A DNA stretch of 64,000 nucleotides from Ricinus communis (taxonomy: Eukaryota; Streptophyta; Magnoliopsida; Malpighiales; Euphorbiaceae): positions 5,811,283 through 5,875,282 of the forward strand of contig NC_063258.1 in the NCBI RefSeq assembly GCF_019578655.1, given 5' to 3'. This document shows, piece by piece, positions 1 to 19,695 of the stretch. The notes under the pieces were generated by a model. The model made no database searches, was not told where the DNA came from, and saw nothing but the letters and a program-made list of their open reading frames with translations. The translations under genes were made by a program, and so were the position numbers. Numbering within the stretch: the first letter of the stretch is position 1; every line of letters begins with the position of its first letter.

Positions 1-26
1 TTATATTGTTATGTTTCTAAACTACA
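1..26 (+). repeat. 3' end of the copia 5' LTR
   Basis: This segment matches the terminal bases of the 3' LTR at 4377-4404 except for a 2-base indel just before the final CTACA/CTCTACA. It ends in CA, as an LTR should, two bases before the primer-binding site. Confidence 0.85.
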
Positions 27-28
27 AT

Positions 29-40
29 TGGTATCAGAGC
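29..40 (+). other. Primer-binding site (initiator Met-tRNA type)
   Basis: TGGTATCAGAGC directly follows the LTR end. It is the usual plant copia primer-binding site, complementary to the 3' end of initiator methionine tRNA. Confidence 0.9.
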
Positions 41-172
41 CATAAACTGAAGCTTGATCTGTGTGTTTAAGTGGTGAAGTTAGTAACTGCAGTATCCTAA
101 CACAAGAGAGAGAGAGAGCAAAAGAGGGAAAGTGAAACACTTTAGAGTAAACACTTAGGGAGCAATTGAGAT

Positions 173-3100
173 ATGGCAGCAGAGGGAAGCATTAGCTTTC
201 TTCAACCCAACATTTCCAAGATCAATGGAAATTACGACCATTGGAGTATATGCTAATGGAAAACTTCATGAGATCAAAAGAGTATTGGCATCTTATCGCC
301 ATTGGTTACATAGAGCCCAAACATGGAGAAGTTTTGACTGTTGCACAAAAAAAAGATCTTGATGACCGTAAGCTGAAGGATTTGAAGGTGAAAATTTATC
401 TTTTTTCAGTCCATTGACAAACAATCTTAAAATCCATTCTTCAAAAGGGTACTTCTAGTTAAATATGGGAGTCAATGAAGCAAAAGTTTCAAGAAAACGC
501 AAAGGTTCAACGTATATAGCTCCAAGCACTACAACGTGAATTTGAAGTTCTAGAAATGCAAGTTTGCGAACTTGTCTCAAATTATTTCTTAAGGATGACG
601 ATTGTTGCTAATAATATGCGAAAGAATGGAGAGGATATGCCAGATGTTAAAGCTATAAAGAAAATTCTACGTTCTTTAACAGAACAGTTCAACTATGTTG
701 TTTGTTCAATTGAAGAATCAAAGGATATTGATGTTTTGTCGGTGGATGAATTGCAGAGCTCTTTAATCGTGCATGAACAGAAATTTTGAAAGAAAGATAG
801 TGAGGAACACACTTTGAAGGTCTGTTCAGATGAGAAATCTACCTCACGAGGAAGAGGTAAAAACACCACCAGAGGACGTGGAAGAGGAAATGGAAGATCG
901 AGTTTTAATCGAGCCACAATTGAATGTTTCAAATGTCATAAGCTCAGTCATTTTCAGTATGAGTGTCCATCATGGGATAAAGAGGCTAATTTTGCTGAGT
1001 TTGATGATAGTGAAGAACTCTTGTTGATGTCATATGTGGAGATGTCCAATATGAGAAAAAAGGAAGTTTGGTTCTTAAACTCAGGATGCTCAAACCATAT
1101 GTGTGGATATAGACGTGTTTTTTGGGAGATGGATGGTGCATTTCGGCATATGGTGAGACTTGGAAATGATACTAAAATGAATGTACTCGGGAAAGGAAAT
1201 GTGAAGCTGGTGGTAAATGGAACAACTCATGTGATCACAGATGTATTTTATGTTCCTGAACTTAAGAATAATCTCTTAAGCTTAGGGCAATTGCAGGAGC
1301 AGAGCTTGACTATTCTTACCCAATCAGGGATGTGTCGCATATATATCCACTCAAGGTTTGATTATTCAAAAAAATATGATAGCAAATAGAATGTTTGTAG
1401 CAATTGCTAAAGCACAACTTCAAAAGGAATCATGTTTCAATACTACTATACAAGACATCACTCACTTGTGGCATTGTAGATTTGGTCATCTCAGTTATAG
1501 AGGATTGAATACGCCAAAATCAAAAGAAATGGTTTCAAGGCTACCAATGTTACCAGGTCTACAATAATGTCTATTGATTGTATGAAAGGCAAGCAACATC
1601 GAGCTTCAATTCCAAAGAATAGTCAATGGAGAGCAACTCAAAAATTGCAATTATTCCATGCAGACATTTGTGGTCCTATTTCACCGACTTCCAATAGTAA
1701 AAAACGGTATGCATTGTGTTTTATTGATGATTTCTCTAGAAAAGCATGGGCATACTTCTTGTTAGAGAAATCAGAAGCATTTCATTCCTTCAAATGCTTC
1801 AAGATGCTTGTAAAAAAGGAAGCAAGTTTGCCTATTCAATGTCTGCGTACAGATAGAGGAGGTGAATTTAACTCCATGGAGCTCACTGAATTTTGCAAAC
1901 TAAATGGAATAAAGAGACAATTAATGATGGTTTACACCCCATAGCAAAACAGCATAGCAGAGCGCAAGAACAGGACTGTGATGAATCTTGTGAGATCCAT
2001 TTTATCTGAAAGGAAAGTTCTGAAAAATTTATGGCCTGAAGAAATCAGATGGGTGGTGTATGTTCTGAATCGATCTCCTATTTTAGTTGTTAAAGACATG
2101 ACTCGAAAAGAAGCTTGGAGTGGAGCAAAGCCATCGGTAGAGCATTTTAGAGTGTTTGGGTGTGTAGGGCATGTCCAAGTCCCATATGCTAAACGGACCA
2201 AGCTCAAAGATAAAAGTATGAAATATGTGCTTCTTGGTGTCAGTAATGAATCTAAAGCATACAGACTATATAATCCTATCACAAACAAAATTATTGTGAG
2301 CTGAGATGTAATTTTCGAAGAAGATAGCTAATGGAATTGGGAAGAATAGTATGAGAAGGAGCTATTAATGGATTTAGAATAGGCCGACAATAAAAATAGC
2401 ATTCATGATAAAGAGAACATAGAGGAAGAGAGGCTGCCATAGATGACATTGAAAGAATTGGAATTGAACACGTCTCTTCAAGCACCATTAATGAAGAAGG
2501 CATGAATGCTAGGGAGGGAAGAAATAGACAACCTCCTATATGGATGTAAGATTATGTTTCAGGCTACGTTTCAGGTGAAGGTTTTTCATCTGAAGTAGAG
2601 AAAAATATGGCGCTTATTGTGTCGTCAAATCCGGTGAGTTTTGAAGAAGCAACCGAAAGCTTAAAATGGAGGTTAGCTATGGATGAAGAAATTTAATCCA
2701 TTGAGAAAAATCAGACTTAGAAATTAGTAGATTTACCTGCAGGAGCAAAGAAGACAAGAGTAAAATGGCTTTACAAAGCTAAATTAAATGAGCTCGGGGA
2801 AGTGGACAAATACAAAGCGAGACTAGTGGTTAAAGGTTATGCGCAGCAACATGGAATAGATTTTACAGAGGTGTATGCTCCTGTAGCACGAATGGACACT
2901 ATCATAATGATCATAGCTCTAACTACAAATAAAGGCTGGAAACTCTATCAACTAGACTCAAGTCTGCCTTTTTACATGAAAAATTAACTGAAGAAGTTTA
3001 TATGGAACAGCCGAAGGGGTACGTGAAGAAGGGGAGTGAGCAAAAAGTATACAAGTTACATAAAGCACTTTACGGTTTAAAGCAAGCTCCAAGAGCTTTG

Positions 3101-4177
3101 TTAACCGAATTGAATCTTACTTTATGAAAGAAAGATTTCAGAGAAGTCACAGTGAGCAGACCTTATTCACCAAACAGAGCTATAAAGATAAGATTCTAAC
3201 TGTGAGCATCTATATTGTTGATCTTTTGTTTACAGGTGATGATGAAGATATGATGTATGAGTTCAAGAGTTCTATGGATAAAGAATTTAATATGACCGAC
3301 TTAGAAAAAATGAGGTTCTTTCTTGGAATTGAGATTGTGCAAAGATTAGATGGTATCTTCATATGCCAGAAGAAAGAAGAAATATGCAGTTGATGTTTTG
3401 AATCGGTTTGGTATTGTCTGAATGTAATCCAGTTTGTAGTCCTATAGTTCCAGGATATAAGATATTCATAGATAAAAAAAAGAGTCAAGATGGATGAAAC
3501 TCATTTCAAACAGATTGTGGGAAGTCTAATGTACCTCACAGCCACAAGACCTGATCTTATGTTCATCGTAAGTCTAATTAGTCGATTTATGGCTAGTCCG
3601 ACGGAGTTGCATTTTCAGGCAACAAAGAGGGCACTAAAGTATTTAAAAAGAACCATGAATTATGGGATTTTATATAAGAGAGGTGAGGAAGGTAAATTGT
3701 TGGGATTCGCTGATAGCGATTATATATGGGTGATATGGAAGATCGGAAGAGTACCTCTGGCTATGTGTCCATGTTAAGTAGAGGAGGAGTGGCTAGTCAT
3801 CAAGAAAGCAACATATTATTACTTTATCAACAACCGAAAACAAGTTAGTAGTAGCAACAACTTGTGCTTGTCAAGCTGTTTGGATAAGGAGGGTATTAAA
3901 AGAACTTGGTCATTCACAAGAAAAAAGCATTGTGGTTATGTGTGATAATAGTTTCAAGATTAAGTTGTCCATTAATCCAGTATTACATGGTCGATCTAAG
4001 CACATAGATGTGTGATTTCACTTTCTCAGAGACCTTACTAAAGAAGGAGCTGTGGACCTAGTTGATTGTGGAACTCGAAATCAGATTGCGAACCTAATGA
4101 CAAAGCCATTAAAGCTAGACGATCTCAAGATATTTCATGAAGAACTGGGAGTTTGTGTTGTTCCTGAGTTGAACTAA
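173..4177 (+). pseudogene. Copia gag-pol polyprotein remnant
   Basis: The reading frame opens at the ATG at 173 (MAAEGSISFLQPN...) and shifts near 250. Recognisable parts are a UBN2-type gag (to about 790), a CCHC zinc knuckle at about 927-970 (CFKCHKLSHFQYEC), protease at about 1069-1330, GAG-pre-integrase around 1465-1500 (HLWHCRFGHLS), and an integrase core at 1567-2300 (FHADICGP, CFIDDFSRK, RTDRGGEF). Reverse transcriptase lies at about 2640-3400 and RNase H at about 3490-4177. Two catalytic sites are visibly lost. The protease LDSG motif reads LNSG. The RT YVDD box reads YIVD, so one catalytic Asp is missing. There are many in-frame stops and frameshifts. It is flanked by the PBS upstream and the PPT downstream. 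Confidence 0.93.
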
Positions 4178-4192
4178 TTATGTGTCAAGTTC

Positions 4193-4202
4193 AAGGGAGG
4201 GA
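4193..4202 (+). other. Polypurine tract of the copia element
   Basis: AAGGGAGGGA lies immediately upstream of the 3' LTR, where plus-strand priming is expected. Confidence 0.8.
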
Positions 4203-4203
4203 T

Positions 4204-4404
4204 TATTGGAAGAGTCGCACGTGTTTAGGACTGAATCAATTCTTATTAATAACAGTCATATTATTTAGTATTGTTTTACTGTTTCCAATTAGTTGTTACC
4301 ACTTTGGCTGTTTTTTCTCATTTTCAGTTAGAGTTGTTAGACTATCTAAGTTAAATTAATCAATTTTGTCTTCACTTTATATTGTTATGTTTCTAAACTC
4401 TACA
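4204..4404 (+). repeat. Copia 3' LTR (about 201 bp)
   Basis: The LTR begins at TATTGGAAG just after the polypurine tract; copia LTRs usually begin TGTTGG, so a G-to-A change in the first dinucleotide is likely. It ends CTCTACA at 4404, matching the 5' LTR end at 26. The right edge is supported by that match; the left edge is inferred from the tract. Confidence 0.8.
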
Positions 4405-5859
4405 AATACCTGATGCATTAATTGCAATAATATTTATTTGTTCCACCGCTTAGTAAATTCAGCTTACAAAATCGTCAACAAATTTTTGTCATGTCCATCG
4501 TACAAATAATCTATAGTAGACATTAATTATTTAGTTTTCTTCTTTATTAGATTAGTAAAAACCGATTAAAATTATTATAATTTATTAATATATGAATAGT
4601 AACAAGTCAAATTTATTATAATTTTCGTGCAATGCACGTGAAAAATAAAATTATTTATCAGCATATAATAACAGTAAAACAAAATATTTGTTAGCATAAC
4701 ATCAATAAAACAAATAATGAAAAAATAAGTATTTAAGTGAACATCAAACAATCAAAATAACAATTGTAATTATTAATATTATCTCGAAGGCGTTTGCTAT
4801 AAAATAAAATCATCACTGTTGAATTCTTTTTATTAAATTATTATACATTTATAATATATCTATATTTTGATCTTTTTGTTATAATATTAAATTTATTGCT
4901 AGCCATAAAAATAATTATCAGTATATATTAGATAAGTTATAAATAGATTCATTGATATGTAAGTTTTATTATTATAATAAAAGAATTTAAGTTTTATTAT
5001 TATAATAAAAGAATTTCTTACTATCTTAACCTTAGAAATAAATGTGATGTGAAATTTAATGCATGTCAGTGTAAAAACTAGTTATTGTATAAAATGTGAA
5101 TACATGCTGAAAAAATTGGGCTATATGAAGCATAAGGCATGAAGCTATACAAGGAAAATAACTGATATAAAGGATGCAAGGTTTAAACACAAAGAAAAAT
5201 GACCTGAAGTGTTTTCTTTTTGTTGAAAAGAAAAGACATAACACTGCTTAGAATAAAATTTCATAAGAAAATAAATAAAAATTGCATAACTTAACAAAAG
5301 AAAAATTTGAGAGCCTTGAGGCTGGTATAGAAATAATTAAGGGTTAACAATTTTCTTTAAAAAAAATATAACAAAAGCTAAAATAAATATAATATTTAAA
5401 AAAGAAAAGAAAAGAAAGATAAATGCCATAAGCAGAGTACAGATATTACAATAGTTTGGCATAATTAGAAGAGTTTCCATATGCATTTTGGCCTCATATA
5501 AATAGTCCTGAGAAAAGGTATCAAATTACAAGCCACCTTTAGCAGCAGACTACCTTACAAAAGGTGATAATTAAGAGTTGAAACATCAAGGGGCCTTTCA
5601 ACAAAATTTCAAGCATATAATGAATGCTTCATCAACCTATCAATCAGCATGAACTTTCCATACAATGCAAAAGAAATTATTCATTTCACCATGATCTGCA
5701 TATACTTTCAATTTCGACATTGATGAATGCGGCGATTATTGCCAAAATGCTGTACCTATGACTATTTATTGCATCCGCTTGTTTTATTATTGTGATGAGG
5801 ATTAGTCGTTGTAAACCAATACCCATGCACCACGCCAAATTCTTCAATGACCAAGTGCA
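4405..5859. other. AT-rich spacer and SDH1 3' flank
   Basis: No gene is recognisable. A 28-bp unit is repeated twice in tandem at 4961-4988 and 4989-5016 (AAGTTTTATTATTATAATAA...). The part nearest 5859 should include the 3' UTR of the minus-strand SDH1 gene, but its polyadenylation site cannot be placed. Confidence 0.6.
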
Positions 5860-13443
<7,584 letters not shown>

Positions 13444-15339
13444 CTCTCAAAAATTACAGCTGTGTGTTTGGAGATGGAAAGATCAGTGCTTTGTTTAATA
13501 TTCTACTCTATACTATTCTATAAAAGGCGAGTTTGGGTTTAGCAGAGAAAGAGACGAGAGAGAGAGAGAGAGAGTTTAAAAGGGCATTGGCCCGAGGGAC
13601 TCGCGGCTTTACTTGAGACACGCTGATGGCTGAATTGCTGATGGCTGATGTATGTGGTTCGGTAAGCAGTTACAAGGAAAATGCCCTTGATCTTCCTACC
13701 AAATAACGGAATTGCCACTTCATATTGGCCAATTGCAAAAAAGTACAATTAGGCAACTCGTGATTTTCTTTTTCTTTTTCTCTAGTTGTGTGTTATTTTT
13801 AGGCCACGACGGGTCGAATAATTTCTATCAATTGTTTTTAATTTTTAATAAAATTAGTTTAAATTATAAAATTCTAGACAAGTTTATTTCGTCATCAATT
13901 TTAATTAAAATTGAATGAATGGGATGTATGAGACGCTGTAACATAAATAAATTATTATTGCCGTTAAATTCATCTAAATTTAATTAAAATTAGAGATTGG
14001 ATAAAATATAAAGGAATTTAGTTCAAATTATTCTTGTTAAAGTATAAAAAGATTTATAAAAATCTTTATTGGTTTAGTTTATTGACTATTAAATTTTAAA
14101 TTTTTTGTATTTTGTTGGTTTAGGTTTTTATTATAATTTTAGCAGTTTTCTAATTTTATGTATTGAAATAATAATTTTTCCATATTTTAAAATTTATATA
14201 TTAAAATCGGTTAAGTGTATAAGCTACACGAGTTGAATATTTAACTTGTCTAGTTATTCAAACTAATTGAGCTTCAGCCTAATTTCATTTGAGTCTAACT
14301 GAATTCAATTCAACTATTTCGCAAGCTAATTTACAATAGCTTATAATTAAGTCTGATTTATTTATACATGATGTCTCAAGCTTAGTATTTGCAAGTGTAC
14401 GAACCGAATGATGGTACAGATAAATTCATCATGAGGTCGATCTCACGAAGAACTATAGAGCATATACTATAAAGATCAACTATCACCCAAAATACTAAAA
14501 AAGATAAATCTAAACACTTTAAGTTAATATTTTAATAATAGTTTAAGGGTTGTAAAAAAAAGTTAATAAACTAAAAAGTAAATATGCAAATGGAATGACT
14601 AATGAAAATTATATGATAAAATAGTATTTAGTCTAGCCTATAATTAGTAATCCTTTTATTTTTCTTTAAATCCAAATACAATGAATGAGATGGTGGTGTG
14701 TCTTTTCTCTAAATCACTCAAGTTAATGATGCAACCTAAGTTTCTTATACCAACATAGATTAAAGTAAAGATGATATTTTTAATGCATTTAATTTAAAGA
14801 TTTTCATAATAAATATTATTATTATATTTATATGATGGTCAATTAACAATAATAGATGAAACTAATAAAGTTATAAAGGTAAAGAAATTATTTATTAAAC
14901 TCATAAATAAATCAGGTTCATACATAAGTAAAAAGCTAAACTAAACACTTATAGAAATTAGCCTGACAACGGATCATTGTGATTAAATAGAAAGACTTAA
15001 AAAATAAAATAAAAAATTAAAGCTTCCTTAAAATTTAGAAGTTCTTTAAGGTATTAAGATGATTGGTCCTCACTCTCCATATCCTGAAAAGCTCCTGAGA
15101 TCTTGAAAGAATAATGCAAAATTAACTAAAGTATTTGTAGAAGATTAACTGTAAAGAATTTTCAGAGAGAAGAAAGATAGACAGATGTAAACTAAATTCC
15201 TATTGTTTAATTGTTCTCCACTACGAGATTCCTTTCGTAGAGTTCTTCTCTAAGTACAACACTGCTATAATTATACTCTTAACTATCCTAAATAAAATAA
15301 ATAACTTAAAAGTAATTATCATTAATTACATAATAACTT
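13444..15339. other. Spacer upstream of SDH1
   Basis: The first 150 bp hold the presumed SDH1 promoter and leader, including a GA run at 13555-13574 that reads as CT on the SDH1 strand. Beyond that the DNA is AT-rich with no supported gene. Text around 14370-14460 (GCAAGTGTACGAACCG, GGTCGATCTCACGAAG) has the look of a dispersed repeat but could not be assigned. Confidence 0.5.
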
Positions 15340-17066
15340 ATTGATTTCCCGCCCGAACCGAATAACCGTAGCGAAAAATACCAGAACGGAAATAACCGAA
15401 AATTTTTATAACCGAATTGAACCGATCCGAATTTTTTTACTATTACGGTATGGTACTGGTTCTTTAGTAAAAACCGTACCATAATCGTACCAAAACCGAT
15501 CCGTCTTGTACTGATCCAGACCAAACAGTAGAACTAAATTTTTTACATATATTTATTAATAATTATTTATACAATAATACATATTAAAAACAACTATAAT
15601 ATTATACAATACTTTATACTCTATAAAAAAATTATTTCATATTTATCATTTATGTAATTCAAGCAATTGTTATCGAAATAAAAATAACAATACATATTAA
15701 AAATAACTATAATATTATAATATACTTTATACTTTATAAAAAATATAAGTTATATATATTAATACGTCACATAGTATACTGATACTAGTAATCTAGTATA
15801 TACACTATAATACTAGATTTAAAGTACTTGAAAGCTATATGCAAATTAAAGTACTTGAAAGTTAAGTATACCATTTATTATGGTGAAGATTAGGTAAAAA
15901 ATTTAGAAAAACTGGTGAAAACAACTTTAAAGTTGATGGTGGATGAATAGAAAATAATTGAGGATCAATAATATATGAGTGAGGTTGTAGGGACCTAAGA
16001 GAAATCTGCATATGATAGTGGGCCAAGTGATACGGAAATATAAGAAGAGATTGATGAGTTCTTTTTAGAAGAAGAAGCGCAACAGAATTTGTCTAAGATA
16101 TCTGAGTTAGATAGGTACTTCGAAGAATTTACAAAAAAATTCACCATTGATTTCGATATCTTAGCACGGTGGAAGGTGAATTCAGTAAGGTATCCTATCT
16201 TGTCCAAGGTTGCATGCAATGTATTGGCTATCCAAGCTTCAAAAGTAGCCTATGAATCTACATTTACTACTGGAGGACAAACTCTAGATCAATATAGAAG
16301 TTCTTTACTTCCTACAACAACAGATATCCTCATTTGTTGTCAAGATTGGCTTAGAAATTCAAATAAACCTATCCAACTAGAAAAATCAATAGAGGATATT
16401 GAAAGCATAGAGTCAGGTAACATTTCTTTACTTCTTACATATGTTTGTTTATTATTGATGCTGTTAAGTTTTATTAACGTAATTTTTTTACTTTTATTGT
16501 AAAAATTATTCAAGATCCTGAGATTGGTGAGTCCCTTATGCCAAGATTAAATATGGAGTGCTAATTTTGAGGGGAGGTAATAACATTTCTTTGCTAATTT
16601 TGGACATATATTTTAGTGCTACATAAAATTTATAAATTTATTTATTTTAATGATTGCCATCTGCAAAACATTTTTATGCTAGTAGTAACATATATTTTAA
16701 TGGTTTGTATTTGAATATTGAATGAATTATTATATTTGCAAGTGACTGAATTGCAAAACAGGTTGTTCAAGAATGTGATTGCAATTCTAATTCAGATTTT
16801 CATGCTACTTTTTTTTAGGTTGGTAATCATATTTTCTCTAAATGCATTTCATTAAAGATGAGATTAAAGTTGTATATTTTAAATTTTTTAAGATCAAAAA
16901 TAGCACCGAACCGAACTGTATTTAACCGTAAAATTGGTACAATACGATATTGGATCCTTTTATATTTGATAAGGTACTGGTACCTTCAATTTTAAAATAA
17001 TCGAGGTTTGGTATGGTACTGATAATTTATAGATAACCGAATTGGACCGATCAATGCTCAGCCCTA
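15340..17066 (+). mobile_element. Decayed hAT transposon, copy 1
   Basis: The right end is the terminal inverted repeat TGCTCAGCCCTA (17055-17066), preceded by an ACCGAA/GGTACTGGTACC-rich subterminal region. The left end is a similar CCGAACCGAATAACCG-rich region starting near 15345, but no clean left terminal repeat or 8-bp target duplication was found. From about 15818 on, the DNA matches hAT copy 2 (30045-31238) closely. The 5' transposase region is replaced by AT-rich sequence with an internal duplication (about 15545-15620 versus 15675-15745). Confidence 0.75.
15819..16563 (+). pseudogene. hAT transposase C-terminal remnant, copy 1
   Basis: The open stretch at 16089-16502 encodes the hAT C-terminal dimerisation domain: ISELDRYFEEF, then RWKVNSVRYPILSKVA, VLAIQASKVAYEST and LLPTT...LICCQDWL. 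In hAT transposases the Glu of the SESAFST-like motif is a catalytic residue; here the motif reads YESTFTT. The preceding part (15819-16088) is broken by stops. A short 3' exon after an intron matches copy 2 (IIQDPEIGESLMPRLN...). Confidence 0.85.
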
Positions 17067-17569
17067 CTTTGCAGCAGCAATCCAATTTAAGCTTATTTAG
17101 TTCATATTTTCTCTTTTTGGCTATTAACATCTGAAATTTGAAAATAAATATCAATAAATCAGTAAAACACCTTAAATATACATAATATAAACCTATCAAT
17201 ACCTCTAGTTAAAACTATGATGTGTGGAAAAGTGAAGAGAACCAAAAAATAAAATATCAGAAGAAAATAAAGGTGGGGTTTTAATGATAAGTTGTTAGTT
17301 TATTTTTTGTAAGTAGAAAATAAAATACAAAGTGAAAAGTATTTGTTAAATTTTGTAGTAAATATAATTCATTCAAACGTGCAAGCTAAACCCTAAATTA
17401 TCACTTATGAATTAGAATGGCCCATCATATTTTTTCACTTCTTTTAGACCTTTTTATTTGTCAAAATTTGGTATGACTAAACCCTTATGGTACCAAAAGC
17501 TACACCATATTAATTAATGCTTACTGTGGATCATACATAACACATAATGGCTCGTTCACAATTTATATA
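17067..17569. other. AT-rich spacer
   Basis: Nothing supported was seen on either strand. Confidence 0.5.
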
Positions 17570-17978
17570 CAGTAAAATCTTTACATAGTGATATTCTATA
17601 TAGAAATAACTTCTATATAATGATTAAAAAGTTACGTCTCAATTTGGGCCAGTTATAAATATGAATAAACTCAATATTATAATAAGTTATAAATTTTTTA
17701 AGTCACGCTTTAAGAAAATATTTCTCAATATAATAAAATTTATATATATAACTTTAAAAAATATATGTATATTATATTTTATTTTATTGTAGTATTGTTT
17801 TGTCTCATCAATCTTATTTGTATAATATGACAAGATATTTACATATCATTTCTCTAACAAAATTAAATATTAAGTTCAAGAAAATATTTAAGTATTCAAA
17901 TCTCTATTGAGTTATAACCTCTTTATAGTCATAGATTTTATTTGGTTCTATATGTACGACTATAGAGAGGTTTTACTA
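17570..17978. mobile_element. Small MITE-like element (about 409 bp)
   Basis: The left end CAGTAAAATCTTTACATAGT is an imperfect inverted match to the right end, which ends ACTATAGAGAGGTTTTACTA. The interior is AT-rich and non-coding. The terminal text resembles plant non-autonomous DNA transposons beginning CAGTAAAACCTCTATA. No convincing target-site duplication was identified. Confidence 0.6.
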
Positions 17979-19695
17979 TAATATTAATTTATGAGATTGA
18001 ATTCTGTTTGACATGTGTGATTAGTTCATAAATTTTTTATATTGAGACGTGTATTTATTTTTTGACACATAGAATTCAAACTTATTGTAATTTTATAGTT
18101 TTTTCTATTAATTTATCAATTAATAAGTTACATTCTTAATTAAACACTGACTCTAATATTAAAAAATAGCATATTAATTATATTTTAATATTATATTAAA
18201 TAAAAGATAGTTTTTTAACCAGATAATACTATTAACTATATTCAACAAAATAGTATATTAATTATATTTTAATATATATTAACTAATAAGTTAGTTTTCT
18301 AAAATTAGATAACAATTATAATTCTAAAACATCTAAATTATATTTTTAATATTATATTTAATAATAAACTAATTTTTAATATATAATAATTTTTAATCTT
18401 AAAAATAATAATATCAATTATATTAATAGTATTAATTTATATAATACTAAAATTAATTAATAAATATTTTTAAATTAATTCTTAGATTATTACACTAGTA
18501 AAAGTTTAAAATCTTAAAAAGATTAAGAATTGCTATTACTTTTTAAAATATTATAAGTTAATATTAAATATTAGAAATTTTATTAAATTAAATTTAAAAA
18601 TTTAATTTTATAATTAAAATAATAATAATAATTATGCAACACATAGATAAATGACTAATTTATCTTAAATAAAATCAACCATCTTTTCCATTCTCATTCT
18701 TATTTCACTATTGCGAATAAGATTCTAATCACTTGCTTTACATCCTTCAAATCAAAAAGATATTGATAGAAAATTGTAATAACAAACTTAAAAATGCAAC
18801 AAGTTGTAATAATAAAAAACAAAATAAATACAATACCGATACAACCACTATCACCATTAGTGTAACCATCATTTCTACTTTGGTACCTCAATGTTTGATA
18901 ATCTGCTGCCTCCTTTTATCCCAATCTAACATTACTGTCATCTTCATTATTGACCAGGAACCATGCCAAAAGAATTTCAAACCAACAAAATTGTACCATT
19001 TGAGATTATCAACTAACAAATAGTAACCATATTCCAATCATTCTATTAGACTAAATAAGAAGAATGAGAAGTTAAAAATGAAAGAAATAAAGTACAAAAA
19101 GATATCTTATAGTTTTTACTATTTGACAATTTAGAGTATATGTAACTTTTTTGAGACAAAAAGAAATTGTGGTTAAAATAATGATAAAAGAAGTATTTTA
19201 CCATTAAAAAATATCGATTGACAAAGACTTAGCAATTTTCATTCCGATCAGCTATTATTACCATATTTATCGTGTTTCATAATATGAGTTTAGAATTTAG
19301 TAATTTAAAACGTTAATATTTGATCATTATATTAATCTCATCGGATCAATGACGTCTTAACTGTGATTTACATATCAAATAATAGGATTAAAAGTTGTTA
19401 AACTTCAAATTCATATTATTAAATACAGAAAACTTGATAATTATGATTGATTGGAGTGAAAGTGGTTGAATTCTTACAAATCGAGACAAGGGTAAAATGC
19501 AATCAGAAATTTGGATGTATTTGGAGCAAAAATGAAAATCTAATGCTAAATTAACCAAAAAGAAAAAGTTCAAATTGAATCTACTTAGTAATCTAAATCA
19601 AGGTGGAGGGGCAAATTGACCATTATTTTTCAAAAACCCTGCTAAAAACCTATTCATCACCCAACTCTCTATCCAATCTCCTCCGAACAAGAAAA
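17979..19695. other. AT-rich spacer upstream of the zinc-finger gene
   Basis: Very AT-rich (especially 18100-18650) with no supported gene. The last few hundred bases should include the promoter and leader of the gene starting at 19696. An in-frame upstream ATG at 19603 exists, but see that gene for the start choice. Confidence 0.5.

Larger units (their letters stand above)
1..4404 (+). mobile_element. Decayed Ty1/copia LTR retrotransposon (5' LTR mostly outside the window)
   Basis: The last 26 bases of a 5' LTR (1-26) match the end of a short 3' LTR (4377-4404) apart from a 2-base indel. Between them lie, in order, a primer-binding site, gag with a zinc knuckle, protease, integrase, reverse transcriptase, RNase H and a polypurine tract. 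Protease-integrase-RT order is diagnostic of Ty1/copia. The coding part is broken by stops and frameshifts, so the copy is dead. The LTR is only about 200 bp. The 5' target-site duplication lies outside the window and cannot be checked. Confidence 0.95.

Noticed and set aside
14370..14460. Dispersed-repeat-like text (GCAAGTGTACGAACCG, GTCGATCTCACGAAGAAC)
   Set aside because: Familiar in style but without ends, duplications or coding content to support a call.
18733..19023. 96-codon open frame rich in Ile, Asn, Lys and Thr
   Set aside because: Composition matches AT-rich spacer DNA; no domain, no promoter context.
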